The position numbers were made by a program, and so were the translations under genes. Shown here one piece after another: positions 11,105 through 22,800 of a stretch of 64,000 nucleotides of DNA (position 1 is its first letter; each line of letters starts with the position of its first letter). The notes under the pieces were generated by a model that saw only the letters and a program-made list of their open reading frames with translations, ran no database searches and was not told the origin of the DNA. This DNA is from Acanthochromis polyacanthus (Eukaryota; Chordata; Actinopteri; Pomacentridae), in NCBI RefSeq assembly GCF_021347895.1, contig NC_067119.1:2182534-2246533 (forward strand), written 5' to 3'.

Positions 11105-11582
11105 TTGAAAGAGTTCTGATTTAAAGCTGAACATTTACAAAACTATGCTGCGTTTTAGCTCCAATTTCGTCGCCTCCAGTAAAAATGAATCATGATGCTG
11201 TAGCGAATAAATTTATCATAATATCAGAATCAGAAGCCAAAAACACGACAGTTTATAGTCAGTGACTAAATGAATGAACTGTTTTCCTCCACTTTGGTTT
11301 TTATGAAGTTTTTTATGCATTTTTATTTTTTATGTGTAATTCGTCAGATTTTGTCGCTTTTCTTTGAGATGAATCTTCTGTTTTATGTTTTTATTGAGCA
11401 GGACGAGTGCACATGTTCTAAATATCAAACATTCAACTGAAAAATCCTCCTAAGTCGGCTACATTCAGTTTCCTGCATTGTTTTCCTTGCTGCTGTTTTT
11501 GTGTTTTCTCGCCGTCTGAAAGCAGCTTCACACAAACCAGAATATCACCAGCCAGATTTGCTGAGTGTTTTTCTGAGGACGC

Positions 11583-11583
<1 letters not shown>
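11105..11583. other. AT-rich spacer, nothing recognised
   Basis: Unique sequence with no supportable gene or repeat. It leads into a CA microsatellite. Confidence 0.4.

Positions 11584-11651
<68 letters not shown>
11584..11651. repeat. (CA)n microsatellite, about 34 units
   Basis: Pure AC dinucleotide run. A shorter TG run of about 10-11 units lies 135 bases downstream (about 11786-11807) in the complementary sense, so the pair could form a hairpin. Confidence 0.95.
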
Positions 11652-11653
<2 letters not shown>

Positions 11654-11807
11654 AGTCAAGTTGAAGGAGACTTGTATCATCATTTAGCCTCGTTTTATTT
11701 CCTCTGTTTCCTCATTAGAGGCAGCAGATTAAAGCTGCCTGGTCATTGGTCTTCATTTGGGCCAACACACACACTGCAAATGGAGAGTGTGTGTGTGTGT
11801 GTGTGTG

Positions 11808-12359
11808 ACAACATACATGCGTGTGTCATCGTATTTGTCGCAGCATGTTGAAGTGTGTGTGTCGGGTGAGCGGCTGTGTAATTAGCCGGGTCAGGCTAAT
11901 TGACCTTGTGGCGTGAGGGCGTGTTAGCCGCAGATTGCTAACGTTAGCCACGACGCTGTGACTGAGCAGTGATGGATGTGTCTGAGAGCTCGTTACACAA
12001 ACCAGCAGAAAAACCAACAAAACCCCCTGAACCGCAGCCAACCTGCAGGACTTCACTGGTTTTTATTTGTCAGGGATCGTCGGATCAGACCACCAACAAA
12101 CCAGCAAACAGCTCCGTCACTAAACAAGTCTGACCACTCTGAAGATCAGTTAGCCACATTTTTCTAAGAAAAGCATTATATAAACAACAAAACATGTAAA
12201 AGTATTTTTCTGTTGGAGAATAGGAAATGTGATATTCTATTGTTTTGGCATCAGTAATCATGTTAATGAAGCTAATTAAAGATTAAAATAGAAACTTGGT
12301 GTCGAATTATGATACAATCGAAGCGCATTGGTCATGATGATGGAATGACAATTTATAGT
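11808..12359. other. No gene recognised
   Basis: Moderately GC-rich at first, then AT-rich. No exon or element boundary is visible before the next minisatellite array. Confidence 0.4.
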
Positions 12360-13070
12360 ATGATGCTGCCACCACCATGCTTCATCATGATGCTGCCTCC
12401 ACCGTGCTTCACATCATGATGCTGCCACCACCGTGCTTCACATCATGATGCTGCCTCCACCGTGCTTCACATCATGATGCTGCCACCACCATGCTTCATC
12501 ATGATGCTGCCTCCACCGTGCTTCACATCATGATGCTGCCTCCACCGTGCTTCATCATGATGCTGCCTCCACCGTGCTTCACATCATGATGCTGCCACCA
12601 CCATGCTTCATCATGATGCTGCCTCCACCGTGCTTCACATCATGATGCTGCCACCACCATGCTTCATCATGATGCTGCCTCCACCATGCTTCACATCATG
12701 ATGCTGCCTCCACCGTGCTTCACATCATGATGCTGCCACCACCGTGCTTCACATCATGATGCTGCCTCCACCGTGCTTCACATCATGATGCTGCCTCCAC
12801 CGTGCTTCACATCATGATGCTGCCACCACCGTGCTTCACATCATGATGCTGCCTCCACCGTGCTTCACATCATGATGCTGCCTCCACCGTGCTTCACATC
12901 ATGATGCTGCCTCCACCGTGCTTCACATCATGATGCTGCCACCACCGTGCTTCACATCATGATGCTGCCTCCACCATGCTTCATCATGATGCTGCCACCA
13001 CCATGCTTCATCATGATGCTGCCTCCACCATGCTTCATCATGATGCTACCACCACCATGCTTCACATCAT
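12360..13070 (-). repeat. Tc1-derived minisatellite, array 2
   Basis: About 25 monomers of the same 26-29 bp family in the same orientation as array 1. A variant with GCCTCCACC in place of GCCACCACC is interspersed. At its right edge the array runs directly, without a break, into a degenerate Tc1 relic (13062-13132), so the last monomer sits at its native position in a transposase gene. Confidence 0.9.
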
Positions 13071-13132
13071 TTGGTGTTGCCAAACACAGAATCTTCAAAA
13101 GATCAATTTTGATCTCATCAGACCAAAGAAAT
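13062..13132 (-). mobile_element. Tc1-like transposase relic flanking array 2
   Basis: The plus-strand words GGTGTTGCCAAACACAGAAT and GATCTCATCAGACCAAAGAA are the reverse complement of the Tc1 transposase region around the SDE motif (the SDETK/SDESR catalytic neighbourhood), degenerate here. It lies where the KHGGGSIM monomer would be followed upstream in a transposase gene on the minus strand. Confidence 0.6.
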
Positions 13133-13269
13133 ACATATTTCTAATTAAGTGACATTACTTTCTATAAATCTGGGTTTTTAGTTTTTATAGGAGCTGTAGT
13201 AGTTGAGTAGAACAGCGGTAAAGTTCACACTCCTGATGTCTGACAGTAATCCAGATGAATAAACCTGAA

Positions 13270-13700
13270 CCTGTATTTAATATTTCGGATGAGAGCAGCG
13301 GTGGAGTCGCCTTCAGCTAACGAGCAGGATGGATTTGTCGGATCTTGACCTGTGATCGGCCTCGGCGCTGATCCGGTTATCGACGCCCGCCGGTTGTTGT
13401 TGTTGTTGTGATTTATACGAAGGGAAACATCCCAGCCTTTTTACAAATGATGAAACGATAAAAAAAGGGAGTCATATTTCCTCACAAAGGCTTTATTCTT
13501 TGAAAAATGAAGGCGGAGCGGCGGAGATGGATGAGGCCTTAACGTGACGGCGGTGGTCTATGACTGCTATTGAACGGAGCGCATCCTTAACAAATGTCCC
13601 CATCACGGCTGCCGGTGTAGCGGAGCTCGATCAGCCGGCCGCCTCCCTCCCCGGCCTCCGTCGGCACAAGATGGATGTGTGTGTGTGTGGCCTATGACAG
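13270..13700. other. GC-richer non-repetitive island; candidate conserved non-coding element
   Basis: After kilobases of minisatellite, this block is non-repetitive with balanced composition and CpGs. It contains no acceptable exon. A blocky unique island of this kind near a developmental regulator gene (prdm6, 43 kb away) could be a conserved enhancer, but conservation cannot be judged from one sequence. Confidence 0.25.
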
Positions 13701-13859
13701 AGTAATGCGTCCTGGCATGCTAGTTGGGTTTATTAGCAGAAACTAGTTATTTCTGGGCCCCCCTGAGTGTGTCGGTGTGTGCGTCGCCGTGGTGATAGAT
13801 GCAGCGGGGCTCCTGTTGATTTTGTTCATTTGTCAAACGGCCGGAGAAAGGGTTAATCA

Positions 13860-14010
13860 GCTCTCCCTCCCTCCCTCCCTCCGCCTCCCTTCTTCTAGTT
13901 TTCATCTCTTTCCAGCCCTTTTATCGTCTTTTCTCTCTCAATTTGTTTCCTCGTTTTCATTCCGGGCGTCCGTCTCTTTTCATCTTTCTCCCTCGTGTGA
14001 CCCTGGTTTT
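13860..14010. repeat. Pyrimidine-rich tract (CTCC)n
   Basis: A CTCCCTCC run at 13862-13890 is followed by T/C-rich sequence. A low-complexity frame across it is not a gene. Confidence 0.6.
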
Positions 14011-14089
14011 TATATTTCTGTTGGCTACCTTAAGCTCTGCTATTTCTCAGCCTCACTGTGTATTACAGTCGGGTAGAGTGGTATTTTAT

Positions 14090-14790
14090 GGAGTATTTTT
14101 TAATCCCTAATATGTCAGTTAATCAGGTAAACTCTCAACAAACCAATCACACCAATATTTATGTTCATAACACCAGTCTTAATAATTTTAACTGATGTTC
14201 TGTATCAAAAACAGGCGGTAAAGTTGTGTTTTACACCATTTTTCTTGGATTTTATTTCCTAATATGCAAATTAATTTCAATATAAATAACAATATGTGGT
14301 CTTAACACCAGTCTTAATAATTGTAACTGGAATTCTGTTTAAAAACACTCCATAATGTGGTATTTTATGTAGTGTTTGTGAGGTTTTAATCTGTAATATC
14401 TAAATTAATCTTAACATAAATAACACTACATGGCCGTAACACCAATACTTACATGTTGGGTTGCTTTCATAACACCAGTCATTGTATTTTATGTCATATT
14501 TGTAGGGTTTCAATCCCTAATATCTAAATTAATCAGGTAAAACCTCGACATAAATAACAATAAATGTTTTTAGCCCCAATATTTAAATGTTTATAACACC
14601 AGACTTAATTATTTTAACTGGTATTCTGTTTAAAAACAGGCAATAAAGTTGTATTTTACATCATTTTTGTTGGGTTTCATCCCTAATATGTTAATTAATC
14701 TCAACATTAATAACACTGTATGGTCTAAACACCAATATTTACATGTTAACTGAATCATTTTTAATAGGAGGCGAAATATTCTGCTTAAAA
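14090..14790. repeat. Diverged tandem repeat of about 120-160 bp, 4-5 units
   Basis: The blocks TAATCCCTAATATG, TAATCTCAACATAAATAAC, AACACCAGTCTTAATAATTT and TTCTGTTTAAAAACAGGC recur in the same order at about 14100, 14240, 14390, 14510 and 14660, with indels. It is an old degenerate array with no coding potential. Confidence 0.7.
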
Positions 14791-15770
14791 AACAGCAGCA
14801 AGGTTTATCTTGTTTATTTCTTTGTTTGAATCAGTTTTATTGGTCTAATTTGATTTATTTTTCAATTATTAATCCCTCTGTAACTGTGGTTTTTAAAGCT
14901 GCATTATAAATCAAGATAAACAAGATAAAACTTTACTAATTCCAAATGAAACTGACCTGACATAATAAACAACATACACAAACAGCAGAAAAGCAATAAG
15001 AAGAACACCATAAAGTACTTACAATTAATGCGTACTGTTACACATGATAATGAAATATTGTATCTGATTCTGTGAAGTTATCATCCAGTTATTATTATTT
15101 TAAAATACGTCCCATCTTTTTCTTAAACACTGGTTTTCTGAACAGACGACGACGGTATTTTTCTATTTAAAAAGGAAAACAAAGATATTTTTCTCTTAAA
15201 CAATCATTTATCCAGTAAATTAGTCAAATCATTCTCTGGTTCCAGCTTTTCTATTCCAGGACTTTGCAGTAAAACTGAGTATATTTATATTTTCTGATAT
15301 TTAATAGACTGAAAAATTCAAAATTCAGGGATTATTTCTATTGTTCCAGGTTCTAGCTCTGATTAACGGCATAAATTTGGTGATTCTGTGAAGATAATTT
15401 GCCTTTTTTGTTTCCTATAATTAATATTTAAAAGATTATTAAAGAAAGTGAGCTCAATAATGACATTGTTGGACTAAATCACAGGGATTTGTCATTTGAG
15501 AGTTGAAAAAAAAGATTTTTTGACACATTTTACACAAATTATAGATGGTGCATAATAATTAGTTTTTAATTGAGACTCATTTTTATAGTGGTATTTATTG
15601 ATTTTATGCTAATAATAATATTCAGAGCCTGCAATAATCCCATAATAGACACTTTTATAATGTTGCTACATATGTTACTATTAGATGAAAGTTAACAAGT
15701 TTTTCTAAATGCAAAAAACAATATTTGCATTAATACAACCCATTAAAACGCACCGAAATGAGACTTTCTT
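14791..15770. other. AT-rich, nothing recognised
   Basis: No repeated unit, exon or element terminus could be supported. Confidence 0.4.
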
Positions 15771-16213
15771 TCATTTATTTGTTTCTGCTAAATTTAAATT
15801 TAGTGAAATATAATCTGCACGAGAAACAAACACAGGTTGGGAAGAAGACAAAATGAGATGAGGAGCAGCAGAAAAAGACACGGAGAGGAATGACGAGCAG
15901 GACGGAAATAAAAAGAGGATGAAGAGATGATGAAGAGGAGGAGGGAGAGGAGAGACGGATAAAGAAAGGAGGAAGAAACAAACAGAGGAGATGGAAACCC
16001 ACTCGTCCTCCGTCCATCCGTCCATCCATCCGAGCGGCTGAAATAAGGGCCTCCTGGCTGTCAGCTTGTTATTTTTCCCTCCTCCTCCTCCTCCCTGCTC
16101 TCGGCTGCTTGGATCGGCCGGCCGCCGGCGTTCTGTCATGTGTGAAGGTATCGATTTGCCAGCGTTTTAACCATCAAACTGCAGCTTGGCTTTTTAAACA
16201 ATATCTGACGGAC
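15771..16213. other. Purine-rich then mixed unique sequence
   Basis: The plus strand is GA-rich (about 15840-15980) and becomes pyrimidine-rich with (CTC)n at about 16079-16094. Long minus-strand frames here are Ser/Phe/Leu low-complexity shadows of the GA tract. No gene is called. Confidence 0.4.
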
Positions 16214-16218
16214 GGACC

Positions 16219-16272
16219 GGGAGGAGGAGGAGGAGGAGGAGGAGGAGGAGGAGGAGGAGGAGGAGGAGGAGG
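16219..16272 (+). repeat. (GGA)n microsatellite
   Basis: About 17 GGA triplets in a row, extended by a looser GA-rich stretch to 16300. The G-rich strand has quadruplex potential. Poly-Gly and poly-Pro frames across it are artefacts. Confidence 0.9.
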
Positions 16273-16535
16273 GAAGATGGAAGAGGAGGAGGAGGAGAAG
16301 AAAATTGTAGGGGAAACGTTCGGGAAGATGAAAATAAATACACAGAAGTACTGATTCTTATCTGGAAATTCAGATGTTGCACAGATTCCTCTGGATGTGG
16401 ATAAAAACCAAAAAAACAATGACATAGCACAGTTTCTAAGAAAAAATTACTTGAAAGGGTTCAACATAATTTTGCAATTGTGTGTGGATATACAAAAAAA
16501 CTGTTTGAATAAGAATGAGGTAAAACTGCAGTATC

Positions 16536-17500
16536 GTGATGAAGCACGGTGGTGGCATCATCATGATGAAGCATGGTGGAGGCAGCATCATGATGTCAAG
16601 CACGGTGGTGGCAGCATCATGATGTCAAGCACGGTGGTGGCAGCATCATGATGTAAAGTATGGTGGTGGCAGCATCATGATGTGAAGCACGGTGGAGGCA
16701 TCATCATGATGAAGCATGGTGGAGGCATCATCATGATGTGAAGCACGGTGGAGGCATCATCATGATGAAGCATGGTGGAGGCATCATCATGATGTGAAGC
16801 ACGGTGGAGGCATCATGATGTGAAGCATGGTGGAGGCATCATCATGATGAAGCATGGTGGTGGCAGCATCATGATGTGAAGCATGGTGGTGGCATCATCA
16901 TGATGAAGCATGGTGGTGGCAGCATCATGATGTGAAGCATGGTGGAGGCATCATCATGATGAAGCATGGTGGTGGCAGCATCATGATGTGAAGCATGGTG
17001 GTGGCAGCATCATGATGAAGCATGGTGGTGGCAGCATCATGATGTGAAGCATGGTGGAGGCATCATCATGATGAAGCATGGTGGTGGCAGCATCATGATG
17101 TGAAGCATGGTGGTGGCATCATCATGATGAAGCATGGTGGTGGCAGCATCATGATGTGAAGCATGGTGGAGGCATCATCATGATGAAGCATGGTGGTGGC
17201 AGCATCATGATGTGAAGCACGGTGGTGGCAGCATCATGATGAAGCATGGTGGTGGCAGCATCATGATGTGAAGCACGGTGGTGGCATCATCATGATGAAG
17301 CATGGTGGTGGCAGCATCATGATGTGAAGCATGGTGGAGGCATCATCATGATGAAGCATGGTGGTGGCAGCATCATGATGTGAAGCATGGTGGTGGCAGC
17401 ATCATGATGTGAAGCATGGTGGTGGCAGCATCATGATGAAGCATGGTGGTGGCAGCATCATGATGTGAAGCATGGTGGAGGCAGCATCATGATGTGAAGC
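16536..17500 (+). repeat. Tc1-derived minisatellite, array 3 (opposite orientation)
   Basis: About 33 monomers in the sense (KHGGGSIM) orientation, GAAGCATGGTGGTGGCAGCA then TCATGATG. Many units pair as a short-plus-long dimer, alternating GGAGGCATCATCATGATGAA and GGTGGCAGCATCATGATGTG, so this array has a higher-order period of about 55-60 bp. It faces array 4 across 580 bp. Confidence 0.9.
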
Positions 17501-18082
17501 AGACGAATTTTTCCAGTTCTGAGGTTGAGTTTCTAAAAACAGTAATTTCTTTCTGTGATCTGCAGCTGTTCGTATTAAAGGAACCTGGAATATGAGAGAA
17601 ACCTTTCCTGAAAGTTTGAGAGTTTCCCTCCTGAGCAGAGGAGAATAAAAGTGAATGAACCGGAGGGAGGAGGTGTTGTCTCTGCCGGCTGAAAGCTTAT
17701 TTTTCTGTCAGTAAACAGCTGATGGGCCGCGGTGAGATGCTGCAGCCGATCGATGGCATTATGCAAAACCAAAAAAATATCTAAAGAGGAGCGCTGGCGA
17801 GCAGGAGGAAGTGAGAGGAAATCAATGATGGATGCTGAAACTCTGCTCACATGTGTGGAGTTAATTTACTTCATGGAGTTTGGGAGTCAACCAACATGCA
17901 AATAACCATCAGACCTCTGGTTCCCTTCTGGACCACGTCTGGCTTTATCTCCATGTTTCTACCAACAGAGAGGCTGAGAAACTCACAGTTTGGTAGATTT
18001 GATAGAAAACCTCAGAGTGCAGATTCATCAAACAACAAACATTTTTCTGATGGCAGAGATGGACGAGATACAAAACATGACT
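17501..18082. other. Unique spacer between two inverted arrays
   Basis: Balanced composition; contains no recognisable gene. It forms the loop of a large imperfect inverted repeat made by arrays 3 and 4. The segment at about 17690-17830 is GC-richer and might be a conserved non-coding element. Confidence 0.35.
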
Positions 18083-18837
18083 CATCACCATGCTTCACAT
18101 CAGGATGCTGCCACCACCGTGCTTCACGTCATGATGCTGCCACCACCATGCATAATCATGATGCTGCCACCACCGTGCCTCACATCATGATGCTGCCACC
18201 ACCATGCTTCACATCATGATGATGCCACCACCATGCTTCACATCATGATGCTGCCACCACCATGCTTCACATCATGATGATGCCACCACCATGCTTCACA
18301 TCATGATGCTGCTGCCACCATGCTTCACATCATGATGCTGCTGCCACCATGCTTCACATCATGATGATGCCACCACCATGCTTCACATCATGATGCTGCC
18401 ACCACCATGCTTCACATCATGATGCTGCCACCACCATGCTTCACATCATGATGATGCCACCATGCTTCACATCATGATGCTGCCACCATGCTTCACGTCA
18501 TGATGCTGCCGCCACCATGCTTCACATCATGATGCTGCCGCCACCATGCTTCACATCATGATGCTGCCGCCACCATGCTTCACATCATGATGCTGCCGCC
18601 ACCATGCTTCACATCATGATGCTGCCACCACCATGCTTCACATCATGATGCTGCCACCACCATGCTTCACGTCATGATGCTGCCGCCACCATGCTTCACA
18701 TCATGATGCTGTTGCCACCGTGCTTCACATCATGATGCTGCCACCATGCTTCACATCATGATGCTGCCACCATGCTTCACATCATGATGCTGCCACTACC
18801 ATGCTGCAAAATTATGATGTTGCCACCACCATGCTTT
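18083..18837 (-). repeat. Tc1-derived minisatellite, array 4
   Basis: About 26 monomers in the orientation of arrays 1 and 2. Array-private variants are frequent: GATGATGCCACC, GCTGCTGCCACC and GCTGCCGCCACC. These point to local homogenisation after the arrays separated. Confidence 0.9.
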
Positions 18838-20467
18838 ATGTGTTGAAATATGTTTTGCCTTTTATATTTTTTAAATATTTTACATTTTTATATATTATAT
18901 ATATATATATTCTATTGATAAATTCTTGTCCAAACAGGCTAATTCAATTGATCATGATTCAATGTTGAAAAGCAATAAAAAGGGAAGATTTTCCCATTTA
19001 TTCTTTTTTTTTTTGGAGTGCTGTATATGCAGTCTATGTTAACCATCCGATCAAATCTACCTCATCACTGCCTCTAGTGGCCGGGAGGACTTCTAAAATG
19101 ACAAAATAATTGAATTTTCTGTTTTGCATGTGTTGTATCTTTTTCTCCATACATTTTCAATTTAATTCCATCATCTCCTGGGTGTCTTTTGTCCTTAGGG
19201 GCTGCCGTACTGGACGCACCAGGTTGTAAACAAGGCGAACAAATGACGGCCGTGATCCGACATGACGAAGCAGCAGACTCTCAGATATGAACCCGGTGAG
19301 TGTAAAGATGTGATTGTTGATTGAAACGATGGACTGAAGCACCAATAAGAGTCTCCCTTCGATGTCTCTGTGTGTAAGTGGACCAGAGCTGTCGGACGGA
19401 CGGACGGTTTTAAGGTTTTTTGTTGCTGTTTTTAATGAGCTCTTCATGATGCCTCAGCGCTTGTTAAAAGTGAAACCACCTACGGAGAGAGAGAAGGTTT
19501 TTTCTGAGATGATGGAGCTCTCTCGCCCCCCCTCCCTCCCTCTCAGTGGGATGGATGGATTTTTCGTCCTCCTCCATCTTTCTTATTGTTTTCACACACC
19601 AGTAGGACGAGATGCTCCACTGAATGGCCTCAACACCCCGCGGACACCACAGAGGAAACGCTGCTTTTACTGGTGCTGTGAGGACGTCGACCTGTCCACA
19701 CTCTCATGATCTGAGCATGGAACTTCCTTTAGGTGGAAAAAAAACAACCGCCATGAGATAAATCATCGCGTTGGTTTAATTTAAGCGTTCAGGTTTGGTG
19801 TAAGGTTCAGTTTAAATGATGTGCAGTAACAGAAACAGCACTAGAAGTGTTTCCTCACAGCTGGAGGTCAGGAGATCAAACGCACACTGGTTCTAATGCA
19901 CTTTATTGGTTTGATTGTTAAACACAAACACACAGCCGGTGATAAATGCAGCCCTGGCAGCAGATCAATGACGCCAAACTTTGGTTGAGCAAACAGCGAT
20001 CCATAAGGAGGCTGGCTTTGTCTGTGAATCACTCCATCTCTCTTTTTCTGCTTACACTTTTCCACTCTTCCTTGTTTTTAATCCTCTAAATTCATTCACG
20101 TTTATTTCTTTCATTTCACTATCAACTCATCATTCTACTTCTGTTTTTTGTTTTGCTCTCTGCATGGTTCGTTTAAAATAATTTCATACAAAATTAAGGT
20201 CCTTAAAAATGGATATTGACTAAAAGTTTTTAACTTTTACGTCATGAATTTTGGTCACAGCTTTTGAATCAAAAACTGCAGATTTTTTTGTGTTTTAATT
20301 AATATTTTTCCTGCAAACTGTTTGTTTTTAGATTTTTTTCAATTTAATTAAATATCCGAACAATTATATGCTGAGATTCAGATCATTTTCTCTGACAAAT
20401 GGTGAAAAAGTAATTTTAAGATGTCAAAATGAAGTTTGTTTATGCAAAACTCAGATCCTTAAAAGTT
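18838..20467. other. Mixed unique sequence, no gene called
   Basis: Contains a TA-repeat at about 18893-18911 and segments of balanced composition at 19040-19860. Frames of 60-115 codons on both strands at 19157-19709 lack splice context or recognisable motifs. Around 19040 the words GCAGTCTATG and TTAACCAT resemble ends of a common fish repeat, but no matching partner end is seen. Confidence 0.35.
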
Positions 20468-21104
20468 GGATGCTGCCTCCATCGTGCTTCATATCATGAT
20501 GCTGCCTCCACCATGCTTCATATCATGATGCTGCCTCCACCGTGCTTCATATCATGATGCTGCCACCACCATGCTTCATCATGATGCTGCCTCCACCGTG
20601 CTTCATATCATGATGCTGCCTCCACCGTGCTTCATATCATGATGCTGCCTCCACCATGCTTCATATCATGATGCTGCCTCCACCGTGCTTCATATCATGA
20701 TGCTGCCTCCACCGTGCTTCATATCATGATGCTGCCTCCACCATGCTTCATATCATGATGCTGCCTCCACCGTGCTTCATATCATGATGCTGCCTCCACC
20801 ATGCTTCATATCATGATGCTGCCTCCACCATGCTTCATATCATGATGCTGCCACCACCATGCTTCATATCATGATGCTGCCACCACCATGCTTCATATCA
20901 TGATGCTGCCACCACCATGCTTCATCATGATGCTGCCACCACCGTGCTTCATATCATGATGCTGTCACCACCGTGCTTCATATCATGATGCTGCCTCCAC
21001 CGTGCTTCATCATGATGCTGCCTCCACCATGCTTCATATCATGATGCTGCCTCCACCATGCTTCATCATGATGCTGCCACCACCGTGCTTCATATCATGA
21101 TGCT
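20468..21104 (-). repeat. Tc1-derived minisatellite, array 5
   Basis: About 22 monomers. Almost all long units carry CATATCATGATG rather than CACATCATGATG, and GCCTCCACC predominates, so the array has its own homogenised variant. The right edge (GATGCTACGGTACGGCAG and the following about 45 bases) is repeated at 21928-21995. Confidence 0.9.
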
Positions 21105-21920
21105 ACGGTACGGCAGAGGAAATTTAGCTTTAATAGCATCTAAAAAATAAAAATCTTTTCGGTCTTAACGTATTAAATTTTAAATCCTTAAACCAGCAGA
21201 AACTGGGGAGCTGGTTTCTCTATTTTTTCTCTTTTCCTGCCTCTTTCTCAACCTTCTGTCTGTTGCTTTTTCTTCAAACATCCGTCTCTTTGTCGCCTCT
21301 AATCTTTCTTTCATCTCATTTTTAAATGCTTTTCCTCCTCCTCCTCTTCTTCTTCTCTGTTTATTTTCTGCTTTGATGACTCTGTCCGCCCTCCGAGGTG
21401 AAACCAGCGTGATGGAGCTTCAAAGGGTTTTCACTTTCTTTACAATCATCTCACTGCTTCTCTTTTTGCTTTTCTTTCCTTTTTTCTCTGCCTCATGTCC
21501 TGCTCCTTGTCTTTTCTAGTCCTTTCTTTTTCTTTAAATCCCTGATTCCATCCATCTTCCTTCTTGTTACATCTTTGAGCTTTTATGTCATTTTTATTTT
21601 TCTGCTCATTCTGCTTCCTTCTCCATTTTCTTGCTCTTGTCTTGTCTTTTCTTCTTTCTGCCTCATTAAAATACCACTTCCCAACTATTTCTAGTTGACT
21701 TTAATATGTGAGATCATCACTTAAATCACCTTAATTTTTTTTAAATTTCTTTCTGTGACTTTTACTTTGAAGAACCTTTCTCTCTTCAGCTGCATTAAGT
21801 AATCAAAGAACAATTTTGCTCCCAATGTTTAAACGGTTTTACCTAAACACATACAGCACAGTTTGGTTTAGCGTTAGTATTAATTCAGCGGCTTAAAAAT
21901 AAAGTTCAGGTGGGTTTCCC
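21105..21920. other. AT- and pyrimidine-rich spacer
   Basis: T/C-rich, with scattered CTTTTC and TCTTTC words (21220-21690). No gene or element was recognised. Confidence 0.4.
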
Positions 21921-21927
21921 TGCACAT

Positions 21928-21995
21928 CATGATGCTACGGCACGGCAGATGAAATTTGAAATTGAATTTAGCTTTAATAGCATCTAAAAAATAGA
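21928..21995. repeat. Duplicate of array-5 edge
   Basis: CATCATGATGCTACGGCACG and TTTAGCTTTAATAGCATC match 21095-21150 in the same orientation, about 850 bp away. It is a direct duplication that includes one minisatellite half-monomer. Confidence 0.75.
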
Positions 21996-22266
21996 TGTTT
22001 CCCTGCATCAGAGCTGTTCAGGGAAACAAGACTTTGCATTTTCTTTGTCCTTTTTGGCGATTTTTTTTCAAAGTTCCTGTCAAATTTGTTGCCAAATATA
22101 TGAAAACGCTGCTTGTGACACAGTAAGAGCAGCGTCTGAACAGATTAATAGCTAGCATAATGTTTTGTTGACCCGTCCATCCACCCTGACCTCCTCCATA
22201 TTTACTTTGTAGCTCTGTAACTCCATCATTAGACTTTTTCCATTGTTCCTGTCATGTTCACTTCAG

Positions 22267-22281
22267 CCACTAGAGGGCACT
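22267..22281 (+). promoter_or_regulatory. CTCF core-motif match
   Basis: CCACTAGAGGGCACT matches the vertebrate CTCF core consensus CCASYAGRKGGCRSY at all 15 positions. Occupancy is unknown. It is embedded in a duplicated block, which suggests spread by repeat. Confidence 0.45.
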
Positions 22282-22426
22282 TTTATAATAAAACATATAT
22301 ATGGCACTTCAAATTACCCTTCTGTTTGTTACTGATTTCTGCTGAGGCCTTACATGCTAGCAGAAAACGGAAAAGTTTTGTTGACCCGTCCATCCACCCC
22401 GACCTCCTCCCGTCATATTATTTCTG

Positions 22427-22441
22427 CCACTAGAGGGCAGC
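22427..22441 (+). promoter_or_regulatory. Second CTCF core-motif match
   Basis: CCACTAGAGGGCAGC also matches the consensus at all 15 positions, in the same orientation, 160 bp from the first. Confidence 0.45.
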
Positions 22442-22800
22442 GACAATATGATGGGATCGCTGTCTGTCTTACCGTACCGTATTTTTAAGAGCATTTTGAA
22501 GTAACATTTCAGAAAACTTCATGGAAACTGCAAAATTTAACACTCTCAATGCTTCAGTGTTGCAAAATAAATACGAAAAAGTTGCCACGTAGCATAGCTG
22601 GGTTTTTGTTTCTTAAACATCGGATGTTTCAAAATTTGGCCTCAGATTCACTCGACTCGTAAACAGAAACATGGCTGGGAAAACAGCGAGCAGCACATCG
22701 TGATTAAAGATGTATTAGCCACTGTAGATGACAGACAAGCTAACGTAATGTTTTGTTGACCCATCCATCCACCCCAACCTCCTCCTGTCATGTTTACATT

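Larger units (their letters stand above)
22155..22800 (+). repeat. Dispersed triplicate block with CTCF-like motifs
   Basis: TTTTGTTGACCC, CCATCCACCC and ACCTCCTCC recur in order at about 22165, 22375 and 22750, spaced 210-375 bp. Two of the units continue into GCCACTAGAGGGCA. A reverse-complement copy of the core (GGAGGAGGTTGGGGTGGATG) lies at about 37822-37842. Confidence 0.65.

Noticed and set aside
10820..13070. CRISPR-like array of short direct repeats
   Set aside because: The repeats are contiguous 26-29 bp monomers with no unique spacers, in a vertebrate genome.
19066..19082. Third CTCF site
   Set aside because: The minus strand reads CCACTAGAGGCAG, lacking one G of the core, so it does not fit the consensus.
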